The notes under the pieces: generated by a model
Database searches by the model: none
What the model saw: the letters and a program-made list of their open reading frames with translations, nothing else
What the model was told of the DNA's origin: nothing
Position numbers and translations under genes: made by a program
NCBI RefSeq assembly: GCF_039543545.1
Contig: NZ_BAABJY010000001.1
Coordinates: 310,001-374,000, forward strand
DNA: 64,000 nucleotides
Direction: 5' to 3'
Source of the DNA: Luteimonas vadosa
Lineage (GTDB): Bacteria; Pseudomonadota; Gammaproteobacteria; Xanthomonadales; Xanthomonadaceae
Shown here: positions 45,373-54,769 of the stretch, one piece after another
How positions within the stretch are numbered: position 1 is the first letter of the stretch
Layout of the letters: each line of letters opens with the position of its first letter

Positions 45373-46305
45373 ATGCCTGCCCTGATCTGCGGTTCCCTGG
45401 CCTACGACACCATCATGGTGTTCCCCGACCAGTTCAAGAACCACATCCTCCCGGACAAGGTGCACATCCTCAACGTGTCCTTCCTGGTACCGCGGATGCG
45501 CCGCGAGTTCGGCGGCTGCGCCGGCAACATCGCCTACAACCTCAAGCTGCTCGGCGGCGACCCGATGCCGATGGCGACCGTGGGCCAGGACTTCGCGCCC
45601 TACCGCGAGTACTTCGAGGAGCTGGAGATCCCGCTGACCCACGTCAAGGAGATCCCCGAGCTGTTCACGCCGCAGGCCTTCATCACCACCGACCACGACA
45701 ACAACCAGATCACCGCCTTCCATCCGGGCGCGATGATGCGCAGCTACGAGAACCACGTCCGCGACGTGCCCGGCGTCACCATCGGCATCGTCAGCCCCGA
45801 CGGCCGCGAGGGCATGATCCAGAACGCCCGCGAGTTCGCCGAGGCCGGCATCCCCTTCATCTTCGACCCGGGCCAGGCGATGCCGCTGTTCAACGGCACC
45901 GAGCTGCGCGAATTCATCGAGCAGGCCGACTACGTCACCGTCAACGACTACGAGTCGAACCTGCTGCAGGAGCGCACCGGCTGGGACGAGGCGGAGATCG
46001 CCGGCAAGGTCCGCGCCTACATCACCACCCGCGGGCCGCAGGGCGTGGTGATCTACGCCGACGGCAAGACCTTCGACGTCCCGCCCGCGCACGAACGCCG
46101 GGTCACCGACCCCACCGGCTGCGGCGACGCCTTCCGCGCCGGCCTGATCTTCGGCATCGAGAAAGGCTGCGACTGGCAGACCATCGGCCGCATCGGCAAC
46201 CTGATGGGCGCGCTGAAGGTCGAGCACCCCGGCACGCAGAACCAGCGCTTCGACTACGACGACTTCGCCGAGCAGTTCAAGCAGCAGTTCGGGTATTCGC
46301 TCTGA
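45373..46305 (+). CDS. PfkB-family carbohydrate/nucleoside kinase
   Basis: 310 aa ribokinase-fold enzyme. The N-terminal glycines (REFGGCAGNIAYNLKLLGGD) bind substrate, and DPTGCGDAFRAGLIFG holds the anion hole and catalytic Asp. Substrate determinants resemble the adenosine-kinase-like group annotated in many gammaproteobacteria (IAYNLKLLG, FHPGAMM), but the sugar or nucleoside is not decided. Transcribed away from mreB with 263 bp between starts. Confidence 0.85.
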   Translation: MPALICGSLAYDTIMVFPDQFKNHILPDKVHILNVSFLVPRMRREFGGCAGNIAYNLKLLGGDPMPMATVGQDFAPYREYFEELEIPLTHVKEIPELFTPQAFITTDHDNNQITAFHPGAMMRSYENHVRDVPGVTIGIVSPDGREGMIQNAREFAEAGIPFIFDPGQAMPLFNGTELREFIEQADYVTVNDYESNLLQERTGWDEAEIAGKVRAYITTRGPQGVVIYADGKTFDVPPAHERRVTDPTGCGDAFRAGLIFGIEKGCDWQTIGRIGNLMGALKVEHPGTQNQRFDYDDFAEQFKQQFGYSL

Positions 46306-46386
46306 GTTAATGGAGGCGCGAGGCACGCGGAGCTGCCGACGGCAAGGTCGCCAGCCCCGTGCCGTCGATACGCGCGGGACGGCCGA

Positions 46387-47568
46387 TCAGGTTTCCTCGT
46401 CCACGAACAGCACCCCGCGCACCAGATCCTTGCTGTCGGCGCGCCCGCCGAGCGAACCGGCCAGCACGCCGAGCGCGGCGACGAACAGGCTCAGCTTGAC
46501 GTGGTCGAGCGTCCGCACCGCAGGATCAACCGTCGGCCAGGTCTCCATGAGCTTGCGCGGGAAGATGGTGACGATGCCGAGGTAGGTCAGTCCCATGAAC
46601 ACCGCGAACAGCAGCAGCATCGTCAGTACCAGGCTCAGCGACGTCGCCGCCGTGGTGACCACGGTACTCTCGGCCAGCACCCGGCCCCGGCCGAGCACGC
46701 CGCCGAGGGCGAAGGCGCGGTAGAGCACCACCGTGGCTGTCAGCACGGCGACCGCGGAGAACAACGCCAGCTGATAGAGCTCTACCGTGCTGGCCACGTC
46801 CCACATCTCGGAGCTGAAGAACAAGACGATGAGCACCGAGAGCGCCGCGGTGATCATCGTGGGCAAGCGCGCGACCAGGCGGAACGGGTTGGCGCGGGCC
46901 ACCGCGCGGGCGATGCTGCGCCAGTCCCGCGCCAGCGTGTGCATCGCGAAGCGCCAATGCCCGTCGCGACAAGTGCGTTCGTGGGCCTCGGACGGGAGCA
47001 CCCTTCGCATCCGGTCGCGCTGCGCGTCGGCCAGGCACACCATCCCGGACAGATCGTCCACGCCGGCGAATGCATGCATCACGTTGCGCGGATCATCGGC
47101 ATGGGGAAGGTTGAGCAGGTGGCCGAAGGTATGCAGCAGCAGCGCGGTCAGGCGAGCGACGACCAGGTCCGTGTCTTCGGGATCGCCCCAAAATGCGGGA
47201 TCGAGCCGCTTGGTCGACACGACCCCCACGTTGGTCAGCTGGCTCGGCAACGCAAGGGTGTAGGAGAGGGTGGTGGCCGTAAGGTCGACCTCAGTCACGA
47301 CCAGCAGGAAGTGCGCGTCGCGCTCGAGCTTCTCGCTCATGCCGATGCGAAGGAAGTCCAGCGGCGCGTAGGTACCGGCGGTGGGGGTCAGGTGCGGCCC
47401 CTCGAAGGCGAGCAGCGCCACGCGCACGCCCAGCGCCCTGGCCAGGGCCGCCTCCAGCGCTTCGACGGCCCGCGCCACAGACTGGTGGAAGCGCTCGGAA
47501 TCCCTGCCTTCCACTTCCATCGTCATGACCCCGACCACGTAATTCCGGTCGTTAGGCACCGTTGTCAT
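46387..47568 (-). CDS. membrane protein with archaemetzincin-like domain lacking the catalytic Glu
   Basis: 393 aa. Residues 1-200 resemble archaemetzincins (M54): VVSTKRLDPAFWGDPEDTD, then the zinc site and a Met-turn-like NVMHAF. The zinc motif reads HTFGHLLNLPH, which keeps the three His at the metzincin spacing (H-x3-H-x5-H) but has Thr in place of the general-base Glu of HExxH. The cysteines of M54 are also missing. About four membrane segments follow (MITAALSVLIVLFFSSEMW, LALFSAVAVLTATVVLYRAF, LSLVLTMLLLFAVFMGLTYL, LSLFVAALGVLAGSLG). Likely a zinc-binding but non-proteolytic membrane protein. It is not a member of an operon visible here. Confidence 0.6.
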   Translation of the reverse strand: MTTVPNDRNYVVGVMTMEVEGRDSERFHQSVARAVEALEAALARALGVRVALLAFEGPHLTPTAGTYAPLDFLRIGMSEKLERDAHFLLVVTEVDLTATTLSYTLALPSQLTNVGVVSTKRLDPAFWGDPEDTDLVVARLTALLLHTFGHLLNLPHADDPRNVMHAFAGVDDLSGMVCLADAQRDRMRRVLPSEAHERTCRDGHWRFAMHTLARDWRSIARAVARANPFRLVARLPTMITAALSVLIVLFFSSEMWDVASTVELYQLALFSAVAVLTATVVLYRAFALGGVLGRGRVLAESTVVTTAATSLSLVLTMLLLFAVFMGLTYLGIVTIFPRKLMETWPTVDPAVRTLDHVKLSLFVAALGVLAGSLGGRADSKDLVRGVLFVDEET

Positions 47569-47757
47569 GGCTGGGCCTCGCGAACGAAAGGGGCGTAAAC
47601 CCCCGCAGGCGGGGCAGGGGCGCAGCAAGTCGTGCGGTCGCCGGCACCGGCTCGTCGATTACGAAAGGGGGCAAGTCCCTTTGCATCCGTCGCGCGACGG
47701 TACGCCTTAAGACGCAAGCGGGGTCCCGCGGCAACGCCGCCGTGTTCCACGCGATGT
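47569..47757. other. structured intergenic spacer
   Basis: 189 bp between the archaemetzincin-like gene and a small membrane protein gene, both minus strand. Short GC palindromes (cccccgcaggcgggg, around 47596-47612, and gtcgcgcgac, around 47688) suggest decayed repeat sequence. A 61-residue frame here is not credible as a gene. Confidence 0.35.
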
Positions 47758-48171
47758 CTACCGCTGCCCGTACAACCGCATCAACCCCACGACCCCAAGC
47801 CCCCACGCCCCGTTGAGCAACAACGCCCCGAGGATCAGCTTCGGGTCGAACCCGCCGGCCATCGGCATGCCCTTGAGCGGCATCACCACCAACAGCGCGA
47901 CCAGGCTCGGCAGCAGCGCGCCCCAGATCGCGCCCCACAGCCAGCGCGGGCCGCCTCGATATTTGCGCACCAGGGCCCACAGGACGGGACCCCAGACGCC
48001 GCCCCAGAACGCGAGCGACAGCACCGCAGGGACGCCAAACGGCGGCACCGCCGCCATGTTCCAGGCCGGGCGCGGGAACACCCCGGCGACGTGGAGCAGG
48101 TGGAGGACGCCCTGGTGGAACAACAGCGTCGACACGAATCCGGCGACGAACGCCAGTCCCCATTGCTTCAT
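47758..48171 (-). CDS. small integral membrane protein, unknown
   Basis: 137 aa with about four membrane helices (LAFVAGFVSTLLFHQGVLHL, PFGVPAVLSLAFWGGVWGPV, WLWGAIWGALLPSLVALLVV, LILGALLLNGAWGLGVVGL). A conserved-looking HQGVLHLLH sits in the first helix. Similar unannotated proteins are common in Xanthomonadaceae. Function cannot be inferred. Confidence 0.6.
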   Translation of the reverse strand: MKQWGLAFVAGFVSTLLFHQGVLHLLHVAGVFPRPAWNMAAVPPFGVPAVLSLAFWGGVWGPVLWALVRKYRGGPRWLWGAIWGALLPSLVALLVVMPLKGMPMAGGFDPKLILGALLLNGAWGLGVVGLMRLYGQR

Positions 48172-48277
48172 CACGGCCTCCCCGGGCGCACCCTGACCAG
48201 AGTCGAGTGTGCCAGAGACGACGCGCGTCGCGGGCACCCAACACCGGCAGGGAGGCGGCCTGGCCGCGCACCCCGCT

Positions 48278-48745
48278 TCACATCATGTGCTCGAGCCACA
48301 GCAGCTCGGGCGCGGCGAGGCGCTCGAAGTCGACGTAGGCCATGCGCACCGCATCGGTGTGGGAGCCGGCGTTGAACACGATCTCCGGCTGTTCGGCGAG
48401 CCTTGAATCGACGTACATCGGCATCTCGTACAGGTGCCCGAACGGCGGCATCGCGCCGACTTCGCAGTCGGGGAAGGCGTCAGTGAACTCCGATTCCTCG
48501 GCGAGCTCGACCTCCGCCCCGCCCAGCGCCCGCGACAGGCGCACGAGGTTGACGCGATAGGCAGCCGGCATCACCAGCATCGCCAGCTTGCCGTCGACCT
48601 TGAGCATCACGGTCTTGGCGAAGCTCTGCGCGCCGACGTGCGCGGCCTCGGCGGTGTCCTGCGCGGTGATGGCGCGGGCATGGGACACGCGCGCGTAGTC
48701 GGCGTGCCGTTCGTTGAGGAAGTGGTGCAGGCGTGGGGAAAGCAT
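48278..48745 (-). CDS. YbaK/EbsC-family aminoacyl-tRNA deacylase
   Basis: 155 aa. The YbaK/ProX editing fold is seen in AAHVGAQSFAKTVMLKVDGK with the conserved Lys, VMPAAYRVNLVRLSRALGGA, and VGAMPPFGHLYEMPMYVDSR (the GxxxPxG motif region). Such proteins hydrolyse mischarged aminoacyl-tRNAs, for instance Cys-tRNAPro or Ala-tRNAPro. The exact tRNA is unknown. Start ATG 48745 is used; ATG 48766 is a possible longer start. Confidence 0.8.
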   Translation of the reverse strand: MLSPRLHHFLNERHADYARVSHARAITAQDTAEAAHVGAQSFAKTVMLKVDGKLAMLVMPAAYRVNLVRLSRALGGAEVELAEESEFTDAFPDCEVGAMPPFGHLYEMPMYVDSRLAEQPEIVFNAGSHTDAVRMAYVDFERLAAPELLWLEHMM

Positions 48746-48952
48746 GGACGTCTCCGCCGGCGTCATCGTCCAGGGTCCGGTCGGACGTCCGCCGCTTGGC
48801 GTACCTGGCGCGCCTCCGTGCGTCGCGCTCCGGCTGCGCGGGCGCTCGCCGCGGGGCCTCGGTGGCAGCCTACTCCCGTGGCGATAAGTTTTCGTGATGC
48901 GCTGCGCCACGCGCCCGCCCCACGGGCCGGCGCCGGGCGGGTGAAACCTCGC

Positions 48953-49693
48953 TCAGTCCCATCCGGGCAACTTGCCGCGATCCAGTCCCGCCACCTCGAA
49001 GACCGCCGTGCGCTTGCCGCCGGCCTTGACCGGGAACTCGATGCTGATCTGCTTCGCCTCCCGCGTCATCCGCCACAGCGCGCGCTCGTCGTCGATGAAC
49101 ATGGCAATGGCCTCGTCGGTCTTCGGCCGGTTGGCGGCCATCGCCCGGGGCGCCGCGTCGTCCACCGTCACCTGGACACGGCAACTGGGGTAGCAATCGA
49201 AGTCGCCGGCCTGGAGGACCAGGTAGGCGCTGTCGCCCCAGGACGGATGGTCGCGGAAGATCAGGCGCACCGGATGCTTGCCGCTGCCATCGGTGTCCAG
49301 CTCCTCTCGGGCGAAGATCGCCGCGGACAACTGCTTCCCGCCCTTCACGGTCTCCACGTTGTAGGACCAGAGCGCCGCCAACCGCATTTCGTCGCGGGCG
49401 GCGTTGGCCTGGGCCTCGGCCTCGGCGTGCTGGGGCGCGATCCGCTTCGCCGCGGCGCTGTCGGGGAAACGCGCGAGCAGCAGATCACCCTGCGCCTTGG
49501 CCAGCGGCCAGTTTTGCGCCGTGAACGCGGCGTCGAACGCGGCGCCCATCTCGGCCGCCGCCTGTTCGTTCGCTTGCGCCTGCGCCGCGGCGGCGGCTTC
49601 CGCCTGCGCGGCGCGATCCTGGCAACCCGGGGTGGCGGCGATCGCCAGCACCAAAGCCAGCAGGATCGATTGCGGAACGGTCTTCGTGCTCAT
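48953..49693 (-). CDS. periplasmic lipoprotein, unknown
   Basis: 246 aa. The N-terminus has a lipobox (VLAIAATPGC) followed by a long Ala/Gln coiled region (residues 30-60). The C-terminal domain has a beta-rich pattern: HPVRLIFRDHPSWGDSAYLV, GDFDCYPSCRVQVTVDDA with two close cysteines, and WRMTREAKQISIEFPVKAGG. I do not recognise the family; the C-terminal half distantly recalls invasion-associated locus B-type domains. It is the downstream partner of the alpha/beta hydrolase, with which it overlaps by 4 bp. Confidence 0.55.
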   Translation of the reverse strand: MSTKTVPQSILLALVLAIAATPGCQDRAAQAEAAAAAQAQANEQAAAEMGAAFDAAFTAQNWPLAKAQGDLLLARFPDSAAAKRIAPQHAEAEAQANAARDEMRLAALWSYNVETVKGGKQLSAAIFAREELDTDGSGKHPVRLIFRDHPSWGDSAYLVLQAGDFDCYPSCRVQVTVDDAAPRAMAANRPKTDEAIAMFIDDERALWRMTREAKQISIEFPVKAGGKRTAVFEVAGLDRGKLPGWD

Positions 49694-50706
49694 GGCGCCT
49701 CCTCCGTGCGCGGCCCGGTCGAACCGCCGGCCCGCGCGTCCTTCGATGCCGGTCGATCGACACCCTCGACCAGCGACCTTACCGCAGCCGCCACGACTTC
49801 AGGCGCCTCCAGCAGTGCCATGTGCCCCGCATCGGGGACCAGGAGGGCCTGCGCCCGGGGGATGCGGGCGGCATACAGGCCCATCGCGCCGGGGTCGATG
49901 ACCTGGTCCTGCTCCCCCCAGGCAAGCAGGGTGGGTTGGCGGATGCGGGCGGCTTCCTCGCCCGGCAGGAACTGTTCTTCGCCCCGGCCGATCTCGTCGA
50001 GTACGGCTTGTTCGAAGGCGGCTTCCTGCCGCCGGTGGGCGATGAGTGCCGGCCCCGCCGGCCACGGCATCGGCGGCCGTGCCTCGCGCCGATGGAACAG
50101 GAACGACAGGTAGCGCTCCAGCGAGTCGGCATCATGGACGGCGAAGGGGTTCCCGCCGTCGAGCACCTCGCGCGCGAACCGGTTTTCCGCGAACTCGACC
50201 CCCGCCGCATCGAGCAGCACCAGGTGGGAGACGAGGTCCGGGTGGCGTGCCGCCACCACCGCCGCGATCCCGCCCCCCATCGAGTGCCCCATCAGCACGA
50301 CCGGGCCCTCGGCCACCTCGCGCAGGAATCCCGCGACGCGGCCGGCCTGCGCGGCGAAGCCATGCCCGGCGCCCGCGACGCGTTCGCTCTCGCCCCAGCC
50401 CGGAAGGTCCGGCGCGACCAGCCGATAGCGTCGCCCGAGCGCATCCGCCAGGCGGTACCAGTTCTCCTTGCTGCCGGTGTAGCCGTGCAGCATGACCAGG
50501 GTCGGCGCACCCGAATCGCGGGCGTTGCCCTCGACGTGCACCCAGCGGCACCCATCGATGACCGCTTCACGCCGGACGAAACCCCGCACCAGGCGCTGTC
50601 GCGCGAACTCGGCGCGTATGAGCCGATACGGATCCCGGTACAGCCACCAGGCCGCCGTCGCCAACGCGACAAGCAACCCGACAAGCAGCCACCACCCCGC
50701 GGCCAC
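49690..50706 (-). CDS. alpha/beta hydrolase, membrane-anchored
   Basis: 338 aa. One N-terminal membrane helix (WWLLVGLLVALATAAWWLYR) is followed by an alpha/beta hydrolase domain with MLHGYTGSKENW (oxyanion), MGHSMGGGIAAVVA (nucleophile Ser), a WGEQDQVIDP acid and DAGHMALLEAP (His). Such membrane-anchored hydrolases act on lipids or esters at the inner membrane. The start is GTG 50706, and the end overlaps the lipoprotein gene start by 4 bp. Substrate is not determinable. Confidence 0.8.
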   Translation of the reverse strand: MAAGWWLLVGLLVALATAAWWLYRDPYRLIRAEFARQRLVRGFVRREAVIDGCRWVHVEGNARDSGAPTLVMLHGYTGSKENWYRLADALGRRYRLVAPDLPGWGESERVAGAGHGFAAQAGRVAGFLREVAEGPVVLMGHSMGGGIAAVVAARHPDLVSHLVLLDAAGVEFAENRFAREVLDGGNPFAVHDADSLERYLSFLFHRREARPPMPWPAGPALIAHRRQEAAFEQAVLDEIGRGEEQFLPGEEAARIRQPTLLAWGEQDQVIDPGAMGLYAARIPRAQALLVPDAGHMALLEAPEVVAAAVRSLVEGVDRPASKDARAGGSTGPRTEEAP

Positions 50707-50718
50707 GACGCGGCCGGG

Positions 50719-52785
50719 TCAGCCGCCGCCGGGCTCGGTCCTGGCTTCCGGCGCCGGACGCGTGGCATCGCCATCGGCCGCGGGCATGGCCCCCGGCGCG
50801 TCCGCTGCGGGCGGCGGCACCGCTTGCGCATCCGCCGCCGGCATCGCCGGCCCGGCGACCGGCTTGGCCTCGGCGATGACCTTCTGCACCGACGTGGTGG
50901 TGATCGGGTGGTAGCCCGCGCGTGCCTTGGCGAACACGTCCCTGGCGAACGCCAGGCCGGATTCGGTCTTCACCAGCGCCTCGTAGGTCGGCATGATCAG
51001 CTTGCGCCGGCCGATGGTCTGCAGGAAGGTCGCGATCGCCGGGTTGGCCCGCACGTAGCCGCTGCGCACCGCCAGCGGATACCAGCGCTGCGCGATCTCG
51101 CCATTGGGCGTGCCGGTGAAGGTGTAGGCGGTATCGAGCTGCGACAGCTGCTCGATGGTCAGCGTGTCCGGCATCGACTCGAGGAAGTGCACCCACTCCT
51201 GCGTGGTCCAGGCCTGGGTGATGGCCGGCGGCGGCAGCTGTCCGCTGCCCAGCCATGCCAGGCGGGCCGAGTCCACCACGTTGAAACGCATCGACCGCAC
51301 CTGCGGCGCGTCGGCCGGGATGCCGGGATCGTAGAGCCATGCGTCGAATTCGGCCTGGCTGACCTTGTCCGGATGCTTGTCGAGCAGGTTGGCCTTGGCG
51401 TAATCGCGGAACTGCGCGCTGGTGATGCTCTGGAACGCGAAGTGGTCGAAGTACGCGCGCAGGAAGGCATCGAACTCGGCGCGGCCGAACTTCTCCTCCA
51501 GGTACTGCAGGAACCATGCGCCCTTGTGGTACACGGTGGAGGTCAGGGTGTTGTCGGGATCGTCGAGCTCGCCCGGCTTGATCGCCAGCGCCTGCAGCGG
51601 CTTGTTGTCCTCGGTGAACTCCTCGCGCAAGGCGGCGCGATCGATCGCGCGTTCCATGTCGGCGCGTTCGCGGCCGTAGAGTTCCTCGACGATGCGACTC
51701 TCGACGTAGCTGGTGAACCCTTCGTTGAGCCAGGCGTCCCGCGACGTCGCGAAGGTCACGAGGTTTCCCGACCAGCTGTGGGCCAGCTCGTGCGCGATCA
51801 GGGAGACCAGCGACTGGTCGCCGACGATGATGGTCGGGGTCGCGAAGGTCAGCCGGGGATTCTCCATGCCGCCGTAGGGGAACGACGGCGGCAGCACCAG
51901 GATGTCGTAGCGACCCCAGCGGTAGGGACCGTACAGCGCCTCGGTGACCTCCATCATCTTGCCGGTGTCGGCGAACTCCGCCACGGCGGCGTCGACCACG
52001 CCCGGCTCCGCCCAGACCCCGGCGCGGTCGGTGATCGGCTTGAACACCAGGTCGCCCACCGCGATCGCCATCAGGTAGGACGGGATTGGCTGCGGCATCG
52101 TGAAGCTGTAGTCGCCGTCGCGCGCGGCCCGGGGATCGTTGTCGGCGCTCATCAGCGCCATGACCTCCGGCGGCGTGGTCACGTGCGCGCTGTAGGTGTA
52201 GCGCACGGCCGTGGTGTCCTGCAGCGGCACCCAGGAGCGCGCGTGAATCTGCTGCGACTGGCTGAACATGAAGGGCAGCCGTTTGCCCGCCGTCATCTCC
52301 GGGGTCAGCCATTGCAGGCCCGACGCCTCCGGCGAGGTCTTGTAGGTCACGCGGATGCGCGCATTGCGGTCCGGCGCCTCGATGGTGAGCTTGCTGCCCA
52401 GCAGCTGGTCGGCGTTGGCCAGCGCGTATCGCAGGGGCTGCCACTGGCCGTTGGCCGACTCGCCCTCGACGGCTTCGATCTTCAGGTCGCGCGTGTCCAG
52501 CACGAGTTGCGTGGCCGCCGGCGCCTTCCATTCGAGCGTGTAGGTGGCCTTGCCGCCGAGGGTGCGGCTGTCGAAATCCACCGCCAGCTCCAACGCAAGG
52601 TCGGTGATCGCGACCTTGTCCGGCTCGGCATAGGAAAATTCGTCACGATCCACCTTGGGAGCCTCCGGGGCAGGCTTGGCGGGCGCCGCGACGGGTTCGA
52701 CGGCGTCGCGCTTGCAGCCGGCAGCGAACGCGATGGTGCAACACAGGGCGAACAGGGGGAGCAAACGACGGGGGGACAGGCGCAT
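50719..52785 (-). CDS. M1-family metalloaminopeptidase
   Basis: 688 aa with a lipoprotein-type signal (LLPLFALCCTIAFAAGC). The zinc site is LIAHELAHSWSGNLV with the downstream Glu in WLNEGFTSYVE; the substrate-binding region reads FPYGGMENPRLTFA (GGMEN, the GAMEN motif variant). It removes N-terminal amino acids, presumably in the periplasm because of the lipobox. The C-terminal part (from about residue 570) is helical and ends in an Ala/Pro-rich tail. It is transcribed just upstream of the alpha/beta hydrolase. Confidence 0.88.
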   Translation of the reverse strand: MRLSPRRLLPLFALCCTIAFAAGCKRDAVEPVAAPAKPAPEAPKVDRDEFSYAEPDKVAITDLALELAVDFDSRTLGGKATYTLEWKAPAATQLVLDTRDLKIEAVEGESANGQWQPLRYALANADQLLGSKLTIEAPDRNARIRVTYKTSPEASGLQWLTPEMTAGKRLPFMFSQSQQIHARSWVPLQDTTAVRYTYSAHVTTPPEVMALMSADNDPRAARDGDYSFTMPQPIPSYLMAIAVGDLVFKPITDRAGVWAEPGVVDAAVAEFADTGKMMEVTEALYGPYRWGRYDILVLPPSFPYGGMENPRLTFATPTIIVGDQSLVSLIAHELAHSWSGNLVTFATSRDAWLNEGFTSYVESRIVEELYGRERADMERAIDRAALREEFTEDNKPLQALAIKPGELDDPDNTLTSTVYHKGAWFLQYLEEKFGRAEFDAFLRAYFDHFAFQSITSAQFRDYAKANLLDKHPDKVSQAEFDAWLYDPGIPADAPQVRSMRFNVVDSARLAWLGSGQLPPPAITQAWTTQEWVHFLESMPDTLTIEQLSQLDTAYTFTGTPNGEIAQRWYPLAVRSGYVRANPAIATFLQTIGRRKLIMPTYEALVKTESGLAFARDVFAKARAGYHPITTTSVQKVIAEAKPVAGPAMPAADAQAVPPPAADAPGAMPAADGDATRPAPEARTEPGGG

Positions 52786-52818
52786 GGGCTGCGGACCGGT
52801 GGCGGACGACGGTCGAGT

Positions 52819-53790
52819 TTACCGTCCCCCCGCCATCCGGACAGGGTCCGCCAGGGCGGGGGCGGCCCCCGCAGGCACGGGATGCAGCCTGGCACCCGGC
52901 CGGGGCGCGGCCCGATCTTCACTGCGCACACTCCCGCCGACGAGCCGGTGGCCACCGGAGAACTTCGCTTCGTACATCCTGGAATCCGCCAGCCGGTACA
53001 GGCCGTCCATGTCCACGCCCGCCTCGTAGTGCGCGCACCCGGCACTGACGTGGACGGGAACGCGGCTGCCGTCGCGCGTTTCCAGCATTTCGAGCCAGGC
53101 GTTCGTCCGGGCCGTCGCGGGTTCCAGGCGGTCATGCAGGCCGATCAGGAATTCGTCGCCGCCCCAGCGCCCGATCCAGTCGTGTTCGCCCAGCAAGCTG
53201 GCGCGCGCCAGTTCGACCAGCGAGTGGATCGCCAGGTCCCCGGCGGCATGGCCGTGTTCGTCGTTGATCTGCTTGAGGTTGTCCAGGTCGACGACCAGCA
53301 GCACGAAAGGCGTGCGGCCATTGCGGGCGAGCGTCATCGAGTCGGCCAGGGCACGCTCGCACCCCCGGCGGTTGAGGGCGTGGGTCAAGGGATCCTCGAC
53401 GGCATGCCGCTCCAGCTCGCGCCGCCCGGCATCGATCCCGTGCAGGCAGCGGTTGATTCCGCGCAGCAGCCGCGCCATGTCGTCGTTGCCGACGACGGGC
53501 AACCAGCACAGGGTCTGGTCGCGGTGGTAGCGGTCCATCGCATCGGCGGCGCGACGCAGGGGCGCCAGCATCCGGTACAGGTAAAGCCGGGAAAGCAAGA
53601 CGCCGACGACCACGCCGGCCAGTCCGAGCGCCGCCGCATTGACCAGCTCGTCGGACGCCACCCGCCCGTTCGCCAGCAGCCAGAGCGCCACGCCGGCCAG
53701 CGCGATGACGCAGCTGCCGAACACGGCGGCCAGCAGCCTGGTTTCGTACGAGAGCAGGATCCGCCGTGACGCCCACCGATACATCCGCAT
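52819..53790 (-). CDS. diguanylate cyclase (GGDEF)
   Basis: 323 aa. Two membrane helices (LAAVFGSCVIALAGVALWLL, ALGLAGVVVGVLLSRLYLYR) and a HAMP-like segment (RMLAPLRRAADAMDRYHRD) precede a GGDEF domain. The active-site loop is RWGGDEFLIGL with the signature intact, preceded by LVVDLDNLKQINDEHGHAAG. No EAL domain is present, and no obvious RxxD inhibitory site is seen. It should make cyclic di-GMP at the membrane. The predicted C-terminal 30 residues are Pro/Ala-rich. Confidence 0.85.
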   Translation of the reverse strand: MRMYRWASRRILLSYETRLLAAVFGSCVIALAGVALWLLANGRVASDELVNAAALGLAGVVVGVLLSRLYLYRMLAPLRRAADAMDRYHRDQTLCWLPVVGNDDMARLLRGINRCLHGIDAGRRELERHAVEDPLTHALNRRGCERALADSMTLARNGRTPFVLLVVDLDNLKQINDEHGHAAGDLAIHSLVELARASLLGEHDWIGRWGGDEFLIGLHDRLEPATARTNAWLEMLETRDGSRVPVHVSAGCAHYEAGVDMDGLYRLADSRMYEAKFSGGHRLVGGSVRSEDRAAPRPGARLHPVPAGAAPALADPVRMAGGR

Positions 53791-53921
53791 GCCACCCGAC
53801 CGTACGCCCGAGGGCACCGGCGGCGATCCTACTCAGGGGCGCGTGGAGGCCCCGGTCACAAAACTGACCCGGGGAAAGCCCGGCCCCCACCCGCGGCTGG
53901 CGCCGGCGGCACGGCCGGCGA

Positions 53922-54698
53922 TCAGACCCTGTAGCCGGAATGGATGGCGACGATGCCGCCCGACAGGTCCCGGTGGCTGCAGCGCGCGAAGCCGGCGGCC
54001 TCCATCATCGCCTGCAACTGCGCCTGCGGCGGGTGCCGGCGGATGCTCTCGGCCAGGTACTGGTAGCTGTCGGCGTCCTGCGCGCACAGCTTGCCCAGCC
54101 GGGGGAGGACCTTGAACGAGTGGAAGTCGTACAGCGGCCTGAACCACTCGGCCCTCACCTGCGAGAACTCCAGCACCCGCGCCTGGCCGCCGACCTTCAG
54201 CACGCGCAGCATCTCCCGCAGCGCCGCATCCTTGTCGGTGACGTTGCGCAGGCCGAAGGCGATGGTGGCCAGGTCGAAGCTGGCGTCCGGGAACGGCAGC
54301 GACTCGGCATTGCATTGCACGTACTCGAAGCCGCGCACGAAGCCGCGGTCGGTCATGCGATCCCGCCCGACGCGCAGCATGGCGCCGTTGATGTCGCCCA
54401 GCACCACGCTGCCGTCGGCGCCGACCCGCTCCCGGAGCAGCGCGGCGACGTCGCCGGTGCCGCCGGCCAGGTCGAGCACGCGGTCGCCGCGCTTGACCTG
54501 CGCGGTGCCGACGAAATGCCGCTTCCACATCCGGTGGATGCCGAGGCTCATCAGGTCGTTCATCAGGTCGTAGCTGCCGGCCACGGACGAGAACACTTCG
54601 CCGACCAGCTTCTGCTTCTCGCCCACCGGTACCTCGCGGTAGCCGAAATGGGTCGTGTCGCTGCCCTCGCGCCCGGGTTTTTCGTCGATGCCTGCCAT
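53922..54698 (-). CDS. ubiE: ubiquinone/menaquinone C-methyltransferase UbiE
   Basis: 258 aa SAM-dependent methyltransferase of quinone biosynthesis. Signature blocks: VFSSVAGSYDLMNDLMSLGI, the SAM-binding VLDLAGGTGDVAALL, AFGLRNVTDKDAALREM, and VLEFSQVRAEWFRPLYDFH. ATG 54698 follows a short alternative start; the family usually begins near this residue. Divergent from the RsbQ-like gene 71 bp away. Confidence 0.94.
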   Translation of the reverse strand: MAGIDEKPGREGSDTTHFGYREVPVGEKQKLVGEVFSSVAGSYDLMNDLMSLGIHRMWKRHFVGTAQVKRGDRVLDLAGGTGDVAALLRERVGADGSVVLGDINGAMLRVGRDRMTDRGFVRGFEYVQCNAESLPFPDASFDLATIAFGLRNVTDKDAALREMLRVLKVGGQARVLEFSQVRAEWFRPLYDFHSFKVLPRLGKLCAQDADSYQYLAESIRRHPPQAQLQAMMEAAGFARCSHRDLSGGIVAIHSGYRV

Positions 54699-54769
54699 GG
54701 CGGCGATTATCGCACCCGGCATGGCACCGCCACGGATGCACTAGACTGGCGGCACCGGGGGGCCCATCG

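Noticed and set aside
49822..53769. 1315-residue open frame on the plus strand
   Set aside because: It runs antisense to an alpha/beta hydrolase, an M1 aminopeptidase and a diguanylate cyclase; high GC suppresses stops in this frame.
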